NCBI GenBank assembly: GCA_028095005.1
Contig: CM051463.1
Coordinates: 7,617,052-7,681,051 of the forward strand
Length of the DNA stretch: 64,000 bases
From: Rhynchospora pubera
Lineage: Eukaryota > Streptophyta > Magnoliopsida > Poales > Cyperaceae
Reading direction: 5' to 3'
In this document: positions 1-12,474 of the stretch, piece by piece
Numbering within the stretch: position 1 is the stretch's first letter
How the letters are laid out: every line of letters begins with the position of its first letter
Program-made: the position numbers and the translations under genes
Notes under the pieces: model-generated
What the model saw: only the letters and a program-made list of their open reading frames with translations
Told to the model about the DNA's origin: nothing
The model's database searches: none

Positions 1-10
1 ATTGAATTAT

Positions 11-159
11 GGGTGCGTTTGGATGAGAGAAGAAGAAGAGGAAGAAGGAAGATGGGAAGAAAAAAAATTATAAACAATCCAAACTCTTCACAAAGTTACA
101 CACTTCCCAATACTTCTTCCCACTTCTTCCCTTCTTCCCACACCTATCCAAACGCACCC
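11..159. mobile_element. MITE with 14-bp terminal inverted repeats
   Basis: The element starts GGGTGCGTTTGGAT (11-24) and ends with the exact reverse complement (146-159). The inner arms, purine-rich on the left and pyrimidine-rich on the right, extend the imperfect foldback. TAT on both sides (8-10, 160-162) fits a 3-bp target duplication. That suggests a PIF/Harbinger-type MITE, but the superfamily is inferred from the target-site length and the GTTTGG-containing end. Confidence 0.75.
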
Positions 160-162
160 TAT

Positions 163-2651
163 AGGTATTGATTTGTCTATTTCTAGCATTCCGTTTGTGT
201 CTCCTTTTGTGCCTCATCCATTGGTGCGTTTTGAGTGGTTGTCACTTAATTTGGCTCCGTTGAATTAGTGATATAGTTTGGTTTTTAAACTAGGTGCTAT
301 ACCATGGTTACTGATCTTTCACTTGTACGGATATTTATTAAAAAACTTTAGGTGATATGTCAGGTTATTAATGTTTATTGGTTTAATTTTTTTTAATTGT
401 GAAAATAGTATGGCATTAGCATACACAACTATCTGATTAGAATTTTATAATTAGATTAACTGCTTGTATTCGATTGCGCAATTGAAAATCCCCACATGAC
501 AGTCAATCAGTCAAAGATAAGTGTACAAATCGAAGATGCCAAATCTTATAAGAAGATCAATATTTACTGCAATTCAGATCGGCCGTTGCTTGGATGGTGT
601 ATTTATCAAATGGTAATTAGTTAACATTTTATTTTGATATCGTACAGTGTACTAAAATTTGAAAATTAAAAGCCTTTCTACGCGTAAAAAGGTAGGACCG
701 ATAATAAAATAGAAGGTCCGAATTAATATTGTTACTTCCGTTTTGAAAATAAGATCTAGCTGTATGCTTATATTTAAACAACCTAAGAAAAGCAAGGTCC
801 TACAAATCTATCATAACGGATAAGATAAAGATTATATGTATATATATTTTTTTGTTCAGAACAATTAATTTAACTAGATGTAGTGGATTAGGATGATGTG
901 ACCTGGCTGTCTACATGATGATTACTATTAGATTAAAAAAAAAGGGTCCACTTGCCTTAAACTAAAACTGCAACTAGATGTTATAGTTTGGCAATCAGCG
1001 AGAAAATAGTAGAATTGTCCATGTGATACCATACAATGCTTTTCCGAAATAAAAAATGATTTTGTAATGCTGCTTATAGCAATATTTTCAAGGAAAAAAA
1101 ATGATTAAGAGGAATCAAGAATAATTCCTTCGTCAGTGGAGGTCAAGGGTACGAAATCTTGCTTAGAGATTTAATGTCAAAATAAGTTAAGACTTGAACT
1201 CCCTCTTGTATTTTCTCTTACAAATATATATATATATATATATAGATGAATGAAGCAGTTCGACAAAAAAAAAGAAATCGTTAAAATTCAAAATCAATTC
1301 CGCACTAAACAAATATGTAACTGATAATTAATTAACATATAATCGATGCAATTTTTGAAATAAAGAATTAACGTACCTATTGATAAATATGCTAGTATAA
1401 AAGAAGCATTTGACAATTATAAAACCAATAAAATGGTTGTAACCTATCTAAATGATAGCATATCATGATAACTGAGAATGCAGGGATCATAATCATGCTA
1501 ATTTTGATATCCACACATTGTAAGTTGTCAGAATTCAAATCTGCATCATTTTATCAAACACAGACACCAATAGTTTATTTTTAAGGAATATGGATATTAA
1601 GCAGCTCTGTATGTTGCTGGAATAAGTATTATTTGTGCCGTTTACAGTTTACACCAAACACCTAGCGCGAGAAGAGAGAACAAAAGAACTGAATCATCTC
1701 TTATACATTACAAAGATGGAATTAGTTGCCTAAAGGGGGTAGAAAAAAAAAGTTCAGAGTAGGTACTTGGTGGAAATTAAAAATGTTCTCCCATGGAAAT
1801 TAGTAATTGTTCTATCTAGTGAAAGAAGATAATGGGATCTTATTTTTTTAATATTATGAGTGGTTAGAGGGGCATGAATATCTTGTCGATTGATCGATGC
1901 AGCTACTAGTTTCGACATATTTAAAACAACAGTATGCAACCTACGTGGGTGTCGCCAAACGCTTAAAAAGACATTTTTGTTCATAAAATATAGGGAAACA
2001 TGATATTGTTGGCCAAGTGTGATCTAGCATCTAGGTAATATTAAAGTTGCAGTATTGCACAGGCCAGTGGGCGTCAGAAAGTGGATAACGATTTGCACTT
2101 TAATAATTTTATTCAAAAGAATTGGTTAAAGTGCTTGAAATAATCACACTTTTTTATTAGCTATTATAACATATAATCCACTTGAATAGTGCAATCAGTA
2201 TAACTTCACCAATGTTCTTGTTGGCATTGGCAGCACAACCATTTAACTTATTTGTTTACTTTTTGATGACACAATTGTCCATGTCAAGAATTCAATTGGT
2301 AAAAACCACGTCAGTTCTGTTGAGAGAACACATTAAAACATTAGATGAAACTCGAATATTTTTTTTCCAAACTCTCTTTTAGAAACTACACACTTTCAAA
2401 TTTGAGCATTGAGATTTTCGAGTTATTACAAACAAGACTACCAACTAAGATTCTCGCATGTTAGCTTGTTACAGTTATTTTTTTGTCAATTTCAAGCAGC
2501 CAAACATACAGCATAATACAAGACTCAGAATTGAGGCATATGCAACTAACAATTCTTCATCACAACACATAAACCACACTAAATTACATATGCAAATGAA
2601 AAATGATAATACAATAATACCAAAATTATAACAATTTTTTCTCTACCAAAT
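163..2651. other. Intergenic DNA, no gene recognised
   Basis: This AT-rich stretch lies downstream of the minus-strand VAP4-like gene. I see no conserved coding exon. A (TA)n microsatellite lies near 1225-1245. Just before it, about 1119-1190, is a stretch resembling the SINE-like insertion at 9489-9630: a GTGGAGGTC block followed by a TTTAATGTCAAAATAA block. It is probably a second, older member of that family. Confidence 0.6.
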
Positions 2652-5600
2652 TTACACGGAGTCAACCACCTCAACCTGCTGTCTTGCTAGGTATCTCTCT
2701 CTCCTCTCCTTCTAAAATAAGAAAAGAAAAAACACCCAAAAAAAAAAAGAATAATCAGCGAGGTTCCAGAAACTCATCTTGACTTTCAGATTAAAAAATG
2801 CTTTCTAAACATTGTTAATAGTATAGTTAGTAAGCTGGCTACATAAACCATACAATCAACTATAGCAGGAAATGCCAAAATTGATAGCAGTTTCTTATTT
2901 ATTATAGCATTTTCAAGATGTATAATCGTATTTTGTTAAAACATTCCCCTAAACATTGTTTTATCAAATATGAGTGTTTATGTTAATTGGAGAAAATATT
3001 TAGTACAGGTGCCCTATCAAACAAGATAATTACAAAACCCGCTTTTAGATAACCCTCTTCTACTACTACCGCTAGCATAAGAAGTCAGGAGATATACAGG
3101 GGTTACTTAGCCATAGCGTACACATGATATTTTTTAGGTACAAGCAAAATCTTGTAGTTTATATTGATTAAAAGATTATGCATGTTAAATCTCACTTGCA
3201 GTATTATTTTTGAAATTTTAGTAAAATGAAAGTATACATTTGAATTCCCTTTAAAAATGCAAAAGAAGTGAGAATAAAATTACTGTACCCATTCATCAAT
3301 CACGAGACCTTCCCCAACAATTTTGGGGCCGTTATCTTCAGCTGGTTTCTTGCGTGTCTCTAGCGCTGCATCAGCCTCTGCTAATTGAGTCTTTAGTTTC
3401 TCCAGTTGCTTCATAAAACAAATATCACTATACTTAATAGTCATACTCATACAGTCATACCTATGTTCTGTATATCTTTTTTTTAGGGCCTGTTGGCGAT
3501 AGCCAACTAGCAAAATTTCATTAATAAGAAAAATATGTACAGCGCTATGTTCTGCATATCACAATAACAATCAAAATGATTATTTACTAATACTGTCGAA
3601 ATTGGCATGGTAATAGGTAATTACCAACACAAAATAGAAAAAAGGGAAAAAACAATGCTCATAAAGTAGCAAATCTACAATTAAAGTGGAGCAAATTATA
3701 CAAAGCAAAAGTTAAGATCTTTTATTTATTGTGGAACTTTCCAAATAATTGAAAAATTAGTTTAGGTGCTAACATGGTGCGAATTGTATAATGAATACAA
3801 GGAAATCTTTCAGTTTATAAAGCCTATCCAGAGCTCTAGAAAAATTTTGGAAATTGAAGTTCAGGTGCTTACAGGAGAGGGATGATCCACATCTAGAAAT
3901 ACAACCCGCAAGACCCGCTCCACCACCACTTGGTCCTTTTGCTCATCAAACTGCAAAATTTTTTTGAAGATTTAAGATCTTTTTGATACTCAGAAAGTTA
4001 AATAACTTCACGAGAAAACAAACAATAATTGCCATGTCAACAAACATCTATGCTACCCAGATATGGATCTGAACTAACTGTACCTGTATCTGATATACAT
4101 CAGATACAAATACACGAGCAGTACACAAGCTATGTAAAATAGGAATGCCACATGGTGAGCCAATTGAAAAAGTTATCCTGACTGTCACATTTGGACAAGT
4201 TTAAGCCAGGATTTGCCTATCTACACACGGACTCCACAGCTGATACTTGCCACCGAGGAACTAAAATTTTCCACACAATGATCCCAATAAATTCATATCT
4301 GCATTTTTTTTATTTAAAAAAGCTCCTAGTAAGGAGAGAAAAATAAATATGGGCTGTCACCTTTTTCCTCGACTCTTTAAAAATTCAATAATGCTAGGAA
4401 TTTTGCATTTGCAACTATTGGCCATGTTTGGCACGGAGGCGAACAAGGTATTCGCGAACAAAACACGCAACACGAGTTCGCAAATTGCGAACAAGGCGGT
4501 ATTCTCAATTCCATCCTTTTTCGGGAACTGAGATGTTCCCGCAACTTTTGTTCGCGTTGTTCGTGTATACTGCCAAACACACCCATTATGAATAAAAATA
4601 TATTTAACAATAGATACAAATATAATGTATGATATCCCTTTAATTTTGGAAAAATGCCATATCCCTGTATCCGAAATTCCCGATCATATCCAATATGAAA
4701 TTTATATCTTTAGTATCCGTGTAGCATAGACAAGCATTAAACAACTACCATTTAAGACACTGTTGTACATGAGGATGTATGCTCATCCCAATCAGAGGTA
4801 ACAAGATTACAAATAGGATTTACAATGCCAGAGAAATGCAACCTCCATTATATAGAGTAGATACCAATACCATTATATTTGGAAGAAAATTGAGAATAAA
4901 TTGAATAGAGAAATAGTACCAGTTCTGGAGCATAGTCCATGGGGCCCTTGACCTTCAAACTCAGTATTTTAAACTTGACCTTGCATTTCTGTTGAAGTAA
5001 ATTTTCATTGTTTTCTGGATGCTCCACAAACTTAAATACTGCACATTTTTAGGTAAGTTAAAGTTGAAGAATTAAAGCAAATGAGAGAAATACATAAACA
5101 ATCTAGCAAATAAGAAACACATGGTTTTAGGAAGCATTCAGTTCTGAGTCCCTTCTATTCACACAACATTTTAAAGAGCAAACATGGAATAAGAAGCCAC
5201 TGCCTCTTCATTGTGCATTACACAACCATTGAAATTTCTTTCATAAATGGCCAGTCCACAAATTTACCTACTAAAATGGCCTAGGGCTCTTCCATTTTAC
5301 TAATGGCCTTGAAAGGATGCAATCTCAGGTTTTACCCTTGCAATGAGAATTTTTCCTTAACAACCTGAATTCATGTCCTTAGATGGGGATTATGCAAAAT
5401 TCAAGAATGCCATCTAATGGAATGAAGGAGGACTGCATTCATATAAATATGCACCATGAAATAATCTTCTCATATAGCTTCCTATGAGACCAACAGTCTT
5501 TAAAGACCTTTAAAAATACATAAGGCCCTTAGTTCAGTTCTAGCAATAGATGGTGCTTATTTTAGAGGCTTTGAAAATATAAAACAAAGATGAGAATCCT

Positions 5601-8048
5601 TAAAGATAGGGATCGTTACCAGTGGCAATAAGACTCTCTCCAGGAGAAAGAATAGCTCCAGGCGGCCTCATGAAACAACTTTTTGGGGCTGTTGTTTGGA
5701 ACTATACCATAAATAATAAAATAACAACATTATGATTTGTCAAATCAGTCTTTCATCACATAAATCATTAGATTGTTAAGCAGCAGAGAACTTCAAGGGC
5801 CTAAAGATGGCGATCAAAAAATATTTTCTATTAACAACACAATTTTTTTCCAGCAGTGCAACTCACTAGTGCAAGCAATCAAGTTTAATGGGTCAGATCA
5901 AATTGGGTTGATCAGAAGTTCAGAATATGATGAGTCGAAAGTCATAACTCATAACTCATAACCAAAACTCATTTAAGATTACTTTGCTATGTCAGCTCAA
6001 CTATATAAAAGTAATCAATAAAAAAAAATAGGATCAAAACCTTAAATGCAATGTGAGCCTTGCTAGTATTTTTAATCCTGATAGCGCTTCTCACTTGCTT
6101 CCCAGGTTCATCTTCAACAAGTACCACAATTTAGACAAAAGAGAGCCATTAGAAACAAAGTATAACAATTGAGAAGATATTAACATATCTAAAAGAGAAC
6201 ATGTCAATTTAAAATTACTAAGGCTTGGTGCATTTTCCTCTCAATGAACTGAAAGACAAAGTGAAGTCCTTGAGAATCCAGGGGCAAAAAATAGGGCAAC
6301 GTTTCCTTTTTAATGAAAAGAAGTTGCAACTTTTAAACAGCTGACATATCAACACACATACAACTTCTTGATCATGCCAAATGTGCAAATGTGGATTCAG
6401 GTGGGCGCAGTACTTCAACTAAAACAGTAGCACATAATTTACTAAGGTAACACACCCCTCCCTTTTTTTTCCATACATATATATAACAGGAGTGACGGCA
6501 TCCAACCTTTTCACAGAGGATCGCAGACATTGTTTGCGGCCAAAAATTTAGGTTCGCATACAAAATGTGCGAACTTCCCATTCTAAATTCCCATTACAGC
6601 GTCTGATCCACTAATAAAGCAATTCCCAGTATAAGAAAAGAAGGGCTCTCAATCCCCCACCCTGCCAGGGTGCATCCCCTGCCCACACCCAAAATGTTCA
6701 CATACATACGCACAATAAGCTAGTGCAGTAATAATTATCACACAAGCAATAGCAATAAAACACTTAGACTGACATAGCTAAATTGAGAAAAGAATCTTAA
6801 ACGTCCACAAATGAAACAAAAATTTTAGAAAAAAAATAGCAAGAGCTTATACAATACATGACCAAGATTACACTAGGGTGTCAACAACAGAAGTCCCTCC
6901 TATAAGAATTTTCAATTTTTATTTATAGATATCATGATCTGTATCTCTGATAATGTACCTGTAGAATCATAGCCTACAGATTAGTATGATGTGATTTATA
7001 CCTAACATGTTGACTTTTCCTGTATTTTGAACCTAAATGTTGAATTCAAATTCAAACAATTACTAAACCCTTATTTTTGAAGAAAGAATAATCCAATTGA
7101 TTGACCTAGTCCTACACATCTTTACTGGTGGAAATAACATTCATATTCAGTAGAAATAATTATAAATTTATAGATATCTCAGTATATAGTTAGTTTGAGT
7201 ATTATTCAAAGGTAAGCTCCAAGGATACCATAGCAATGGAAATATACAAAAAAAAACAGCAACTTGATTAACACTCCAAATTATAAAAAAATAGCAGAAA
7301 TGTGCTGCTACAACTAGTATTGTAGACATTTGTAGTAGACCTATGGTATAAGACAAATACAGTAAGTCAAGGGCTGCCAATTAAAACCCCTAATATACGT
7401 TAGATCAGGATAACCTTACATACAAAAATGTCATCATATAACTACATCAGTTATATTAAATTTAATTAGTAGTAATTATACTTAAAAGCCTAAATTAACC
7501 ACTATAGAATCGAGATCTGGACCTTAACTATTGAATTTATCGGAAAATTAAAAAAGGAAATTGGGAATTTGCGATCATAATCCACTTTTGGAAAATTCAG
7601 AATCTGAATTCCAGAAAGAAAAAGAGATCTCTCGAAAGTAAACTCGTAAGAATCATAACTTACAAGGAAAATACATCTTGCTAGCGGGATCCAGGCGAAG
7701 GCGGCGCCTAGCACTAGCAGGGATGAGAGAGCGCGCGACAGTAGTAATAGAACTAGTATTGTTAGCCTGACGCTTAGCGGGACCCTCTAGATTGGTGACG
7801 TGGCTTCCCATGTGGCTATAATGGTGCGATCCGCCTCCGATGGGGTGGTGCACGAGAGAAGAAGAAGACGAGGCGCCGCTTCCCGCCGCAGAGCCTCCGG
7901 CGCTAGGTCCGCCGGAGATGGTGCCTCCGCCACCTGACGAGGCGGCGGAGGCGTTGGCGTTGGCGTTGTTGTGCCAGAAAGGCATCCGACATAGATTCCA
8001 CAGCTTCCCTTCTGACTGATCTGACTTGTTCTCCCTTGCAATCGCCAT
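2652..8048 (-). CDS. VAP4-1/MAMI-like vesicle-associated MSP-domain protein (7 exons)
   Basis: Coding exons on the minus strand are 8048-7664, 6111-6041, 5701-5620, 5038-4920, 3950-3873, 3408-3289 and 2711-2652. All have GT/AG borders and phases that rejoin, totalling 915 bp (304 aa). The N-terminus has a low-complexity Gly/Ser/Ala/His region at residues about 28-85, then an RSLIPASARRRLRLDP motif. The MSP (major sperm protein) fold follows from YFPYEPGKQVRSAIRIKNTSK through FQTTAPKSCFMRPPGAI to about residue 220. The C-terminus holds a QLEKLKTQLAEADAA helix and the GEGLVIDEW...RRERYLARQQ tail typical of plant VAP4 proteins. VAP-family MSP domains bind FFAT-type peptides at ER membranes, but this subgroup lacks the usual C-terminal membrane anchor and I see none here. 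Exon 6 could read through to a stop at 3280. Splicing to exon 7 is preferred because exon 7 restores the conserved tail. The function is inferred from the family. Confidence 0.9.
4420..4584. mobile_element. MITE in intron 4 of the VAP4-like gene
   Basis: The left end GGCCATGTTTGGCA and the reverse complement of the right end, GGGTGTGTTTGGCA, are near-identical. The inner arms share GCGAACAA-type blocks in inverted orientation. ATT flanks both sides (4417-4419, 4585-4587), a 3-bp target duplication. Its GGGTGYGTTTGG-type terminus resembles the element at 11-159, so the two probably belong to one superfamily. Confidence 0.65.
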
Positions 8049-8357
8049 TGGAGAGAGCTTGAATTGAAGCTTGGTGTGAAATTGAGAAGCTCAGAGCTTC
8101 TCTTTCCTTTCTTCTTTCTTTCTTTTTCTGCGCTGAAATTTTTAGTGAGACACTAGTCGGATTAAACTGAGATGGAGTGTAGATAAATGATAAATCAATG
8201 AACTAAAAAGTCAAGAGCGACTAGTGGATGGACGCGGTGCAAATGAAGTTGTGACACTGAGAGGTGGGTCCCGCGATTTTTAAGAGGATGCTTTTATGGT
8301 GTGCCTGGTGCATGTGGTGAATTTATAAGAAAAGTCAGGGGTCACGCCAAAGTCAAT

Positions 8358-9970
8358 TATGTAGAGAGCGGGTTACGAGCTCCAAACGAGACGTTCGTGA
8401 TATCGCCAGCAGCGAAATTATGGCACGCACTCTCGAGGTAGTGGGTCAAGTAAAGTCAACACGCTGACCATTAAGATCCAATGGACAAGGGAGCCCCGTG
8501 CATGTAACCTAGATTGATAGGCCCGTAAAAAGTGAACCGTCCGATCAAGATCAGACGGCTCGTAGTGCGCTACACGCTGTGTCGCGCAACAGCAGAGTCG
8601 GATTGAGTAAAGTCACACTAGGTGATAGCTTAATGATAGTAAAGTTTTTTTGTACAGCTAATAATAAACTTTGCTCTTATTGCTCGCATTAAATATGCAG
8701 CGAAAGAGATTTTTGCTCATTAAATAGATGTGAAAGATAAAGTGGTAACTCTTACTTTTTAGTTTTTGTTGAAGTTAAAGAATGGATCACTTTTGTCCCA
8801 AATAAGTTTTATATCTTCTTATCTCTAGCTTTTGAACGATTCTGTGTAATAAATTAAAAATAACTATTGATAAAATAATTGACAAATTTAACATAGAGAT
8901 TTCGAAATACAATGTTGCCTTTGAGAATACATTTTCATTGTAAAGCACCAGTACGCAATAAATTGATAACATGCATGTTAGCATGTTTATCACTTCAAAT
9001 AAATCAACCACGGAACTATTCACATTAGTAAGTTACGGTGAGTACTTCTTGCGGAAATAACTTTAATTATGTTAATTGACATAAGATCTGATTAAATAAA
9101 ACATTTTAAAAACACATAAGTAAATGAGATTTTTGTTGTACTGATTTGCTTTGGCGTATAAATAGACGACGTACATAAAATACTAAAATTAAGCATTAAT
9201 TTACAATGAAAATGCTAAATATTTTGTAGAGAGGGGGTTACGAACTCCGAAATAGACGTTGGTGATATCGCCAGCGGCAAAATGACGGCACGCACTCTAG
9301 TGGTGGGTAAAAGTCACACAAGGTGATAGCTTAATAATTGTAAATTTAAAAAAAAACTAAGGAAAACTGCTCTAAATGCTCACATTAAATATGCAGCAAG
9401 ATAAATTTTTGCTCATTAAATAGATGTTAAAGATAAATAAAAAAATTCTTACTTAATAGTTTTTTGATAAAGTCAAAAGAATGAGATGATTTGAAAAACC
9501 AGTTTTTAGTCTAGTTGCAAAAAACAACACATTTCCGGTGGAGGTCTTGAGCTCAAAATCTTAGGTGGCCTTTGTGACATTTAATTTCAAAATAAATTGG
9601 AAGTCTCATCTTATTTAAAAATAAAAAAAGGAATGAGATGGCTTTGGTGGAATAAGTATTCTCTTTTCTTATCTCTAGATTTTTGAACGATTTATGTAAT
9701 AATTAATAAATTAATAAATAACTATCGATAAAATTATTGAGAAATTTAACATAGATATTTCGAAAATACTGTGTTGCCTGTAAGAAATAAATCATCGTGA
9801 TATCAAATTTGATAACATGGATGTTAACATGTGTTATCAAAATAAATCATCGTGATATGATTCAATTTAGTAAGTGAAGGTGAGTACTTATAGCGGAAAT
9901 AACTTTAATTATGTTAATTAACAAATAAGATCTGATTAATAAAAACATTTTAAAACCGACAAGGTACATT
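8358..9970. repeat. Tandem duplication of about 740 bp (two diverged copies)
   Basis: Copy 1 (about 8358-9120) and copy 2 (about 9233-9970) align over most of their length with an offset near 875 bp. Shared blocks include TGTAGAGAG..GGGTTACGA, GTGATATCGCCAGC, CATTAAATATGCAGC, TTTTTGCTCATTAAATAGATG, CTTATCTCTAG..TTTTGAACGAT and GCGGAAATAACTTTAATTATG. They are clearly diverged, with many substitutions and indels, so the duplication is old. Copy 2 has an extra 142-bp insertion (9489-9630). Confidence 0.8.
9489..9630 (+). mobile_element. SINE-like retroposon with 10-bp target duplication
   Basis: GAATGAGATG occurs at 9479-9488 and again at 9631-9640, immediately after an A-rich tail (ATAAAAAAAG). 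The inserted 142 bp contain a GGTGGAGGTCTTGAGCTC segment that could be a degenerate tRNA-type B box. The homologous spot in duplication copy 1 (about 8778) lacks the insert, which serves as an in-window empty site. The family is not recognised. Confidence 0.6.
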
Positions 9971-11786
9971 CATGAAAAGTAATTAATAGTCTACAGTAAC
10001 TATTGTAATGAAACAATTTAAAATGATTAGAAATTTAGAATAAATGTAGTTAAGTATGTTAAGCAATTAAATTTTAAATAAGATAAATATAATTCTATTA
10101 CTCTCATTTTTTGTATTACCAGATCTCAAAACTTCTATTTTACATTTAGATTTCAAATTTAATATCACATATCGAATTTCAAAGCATTTTGATTTTTTTT
10201 TTACTAAGAGATATGTCAATTTAAAAATTCATAATCTTTGAATTCGTTTCAAATAAGATAAAAATGAATTTAATTAGTCATGATATAATTATTTTAGCGA
10301 ATTTTTTCTTATCTTAAAAAAATAGTCATTTATATTAACGAATCCTCCAAAAAGAAAATAAAGAACTAAATCTATTGTGTTGGATTCAATGTATTAACTT
10401 TCGAAATTTAAGTAGGTATAGGGAGGTGGTGATATTTTTGAAGTACCAAAAGTTCGTGGCACCGAAATCTTCATCATAATTAATCATGTTAATATCAACA
10501 TAATTATATTATTACATATTAATATTAATGAATTTTAAACAAAAAAAATTGTGAGTTTACCCATCAGATTCGAAAAGAATTATTAACTTTTACAGGCAGC
10601 TTTACCACTTACAAAAATATATAGAGAGAAAGAGTTACATGCAAATTTTAGCTTATGGTTGATATTTTTCTCTCTCTGAGACCATTCTTGACAAAAGAAA
10701 CTTTTAACATCACTCTTAGCTGTTCTCTTTTATTTGTTTATTTATTTATTACTTTACTACACATATTAATAATTCTTACCACTACTCTCGTGTATGAAAA
10801 GGGATTATCCTAATCCTTTATTTTTCATATATATATCAAACAAAGCTTCTATTACAGTTCTGATAGAAACAAGAGTGGATGAATATCCTTATTCTTTGTC
10901 AAGCTTAGCACTGTTGTAAGATTAAGGATAAAAAGTTATTTCTTTATCTTTTTCTTCTTTTGTTAAACATTATGAAGGAAGAAATACTTAGTTATAATTT
11001 AGAAGAAAAAAAATTAAATGAAGTACCATTGAAACAAATATAACTGAGAACCCCCTCATTATTATTTTTTTAATAAAAGCTGCAAGGACAATTTAATTGA
11101 TAAACTAGTCGTGAATTATCTTTTTACCTTCAATTGCCAGCTGTTGCCTTTATGAATTTATTTAAAATATTTATTTATTTATTCTTTTGAGAGGTAGCAA
11201 GCAGACATATCACATATGTAAACTTTTGACCCAAAAAAAAAAGAAAAAGAAAAAGAATATTTGGTTTAATGCCTCTGGACCAACTTTTATTGACATTGAG
11301 CAGACTATCTTGCGTTGAACTATATCAACAAATACACTACACCAAACTTGTTCAGAACAGGATTGAACTTTTAATAAATTAATGAAAACAAAGTATGACT
11401 ATTTGCTTACATCACAATATCACATACATATTTAGCATAGATTTTGTAGAGACTACAGACCAACTCCAATTGGAGAAACATTATATATTTATATTATTGT
11501 ATAATATAAGACGGATGCCAACAAAACTGATCGATCTCTGGTCGTCAGCTAACCTTGAAACTATAATCATAAATTCATAATTTGAAAACAACAGATCAAA
11601 TCAAAAGATGATTAATTCATGAGGAGATACTAATTAGACCTAACTGCTTGTCTTACAGATCCGATCAACCATTCTACATAAAACGAACAAATAAAAATAA
11701 CACACACCACCAGAACCAACCTAAATCATTGCAAATACAATTATACAAAATTCTACAATGCATTTAATTATTTAATTATAAATTAT

Positions 11787-11990
11787 TTAAGTTCCCACTC
11801 CCCAAAGACTGAGAAACATGACAGTACGGAAAGCCTCCTCAGATTTGATCTCCTTCTTATTCTCACCAGCGGTGACCTCACCTCTCCGACCAGACAATTT
11901 CCTGATCCTCTTACTCGAACCCGATCCGCCTGGCGCGGCGTCTTTTATGGCCTTGATCGCTTGATCTTTCAACTGTGCCACTCCTCGCAT
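11787..11990 (-). CDS. Small wound-induced-polypeptide-like protein (DUF3774-type), 67 aa
   Basis: The minus-strand frame encodes MRGVAQLKDQAIKAIKDAAP, a basic Gly/Ser/Lys/Arg-rich middle, and a C-terminus SEEAFRTVMFLSLWGVGT. The ending matches the conserved EESLRTVMYLSCWG motif of plant wound-responsive DUF3774 proteins, and an ALKDQ-like segment near the N-terminus also fits. The start was placed at 11990 rather than the longer open frame (to 12212) because a TATA box at 12052-12059 puts the transcript start near 12025, and the upstream residues show no family similarity. The gene appears intronless. The function in wounding or immunity is inferred only from family membership. Confidence 0.7.
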   Translation of the reverse strand: MRGVAQLKDQAIKAIKDAAPGGSGSSKRIRKLSGRRGEVTAGENKKEIKSEEAFRTVMFLSLWGVGT

Positions 11991-12051
11991 AGTAGGTAAC
12001 CTTACCTGATCTGAGATGATGGAAGACTTTGATGCGTAGGAGAAGAAGGAG

Positions 12052-12059
12052 AATTTATA
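12052..12059 (-). promoter_or_regulatory. TATA box of the small wound-peptide-like gene
   Basis: TATAAATT on the minus strand, about 62 bp upstream of the chosen ATG at 11990. Further upstream, an ACACGTGT element (about 12186-12193) is a G-box-like ACGT core that could respond to stress or ABA-class bZIP factors (inference). The 9-bp target site of the Mutator-like element lies about 235 bp upstream of the TATA box. Confidence 0.55.
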
Positions 12060-12303
12060 GGCGGAGAGGTTGGAACTTGGAAGTCTCTGGAATCCACGTC
12101 GGATTGGGTTGGGAAAAATATCTTCGTCTCCGATCAGCTGTACGAGGTATAATACGAAAGGTACGCATTGTCGCCACAGCGTGGTGACACGTGTACGTTG
12201 TATTTGGTACAACGCCGAACTGAATCCATTTCAGATGTTTCATGCACTATAATGTTGGGCCTGATTAAAGCCTATATTAAAGCCCATTAACTCGGAAACA
12301 TTT

Positions 12304-12474
12304 CCGAAATTTTAAAAAATAATATTAAAATAATATAATCCAATAAAATTAATATCAATTTAATCAGTTTAATATAAATAGTATCGTAAGATCGGAATCC
12401 TGGATTCCGAACGTTAGATCGGATTCCTGGATTTCGATCTAACGTTAGATCGGATTCTGGGATTCCGATCTAAC
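12304..12474. repeat. Left terminal inverted repeat of the MULE
   Basis: It matches the reverse complement of 17664-17834 with few differences. The outer half is AT-rich. The inner half is built from GTTAGATCGGATTC-type units in alternating orientation (12385-12474), giving subterminal hairpins. Such short repeated subterminal units are candidate transposase binding sites (inference). Confidence 0.85.

Larger units (their letters stand above)
8049..11786. other. Intergenic region between two minus-strand genes
   Basis: The first 150 bp hold the pyrimidine-rich (plus-strand view) leader and promoter side of the VAP4-like gene. Around 8530-8570 is a short inverted repeat, CCGTCCGATC...GATCAGACGG. 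The tandem duplication at 8358-9970 is listed separately. From 9970 to 11786 the DNA is AT-rich and I see no gene; this includes the 3' flank of the small gene at 11787. A/T homopolymers occur near 11235. Confidence 0.6.

Noticed and set aside
3280..3288. Stop after DEWVQ as the true end of the VAP4-like protein
   Set aside because: A GT donor at that point and a downstream exon (2711-2652) restore the conserved RRERYLARQQ tail in frame.
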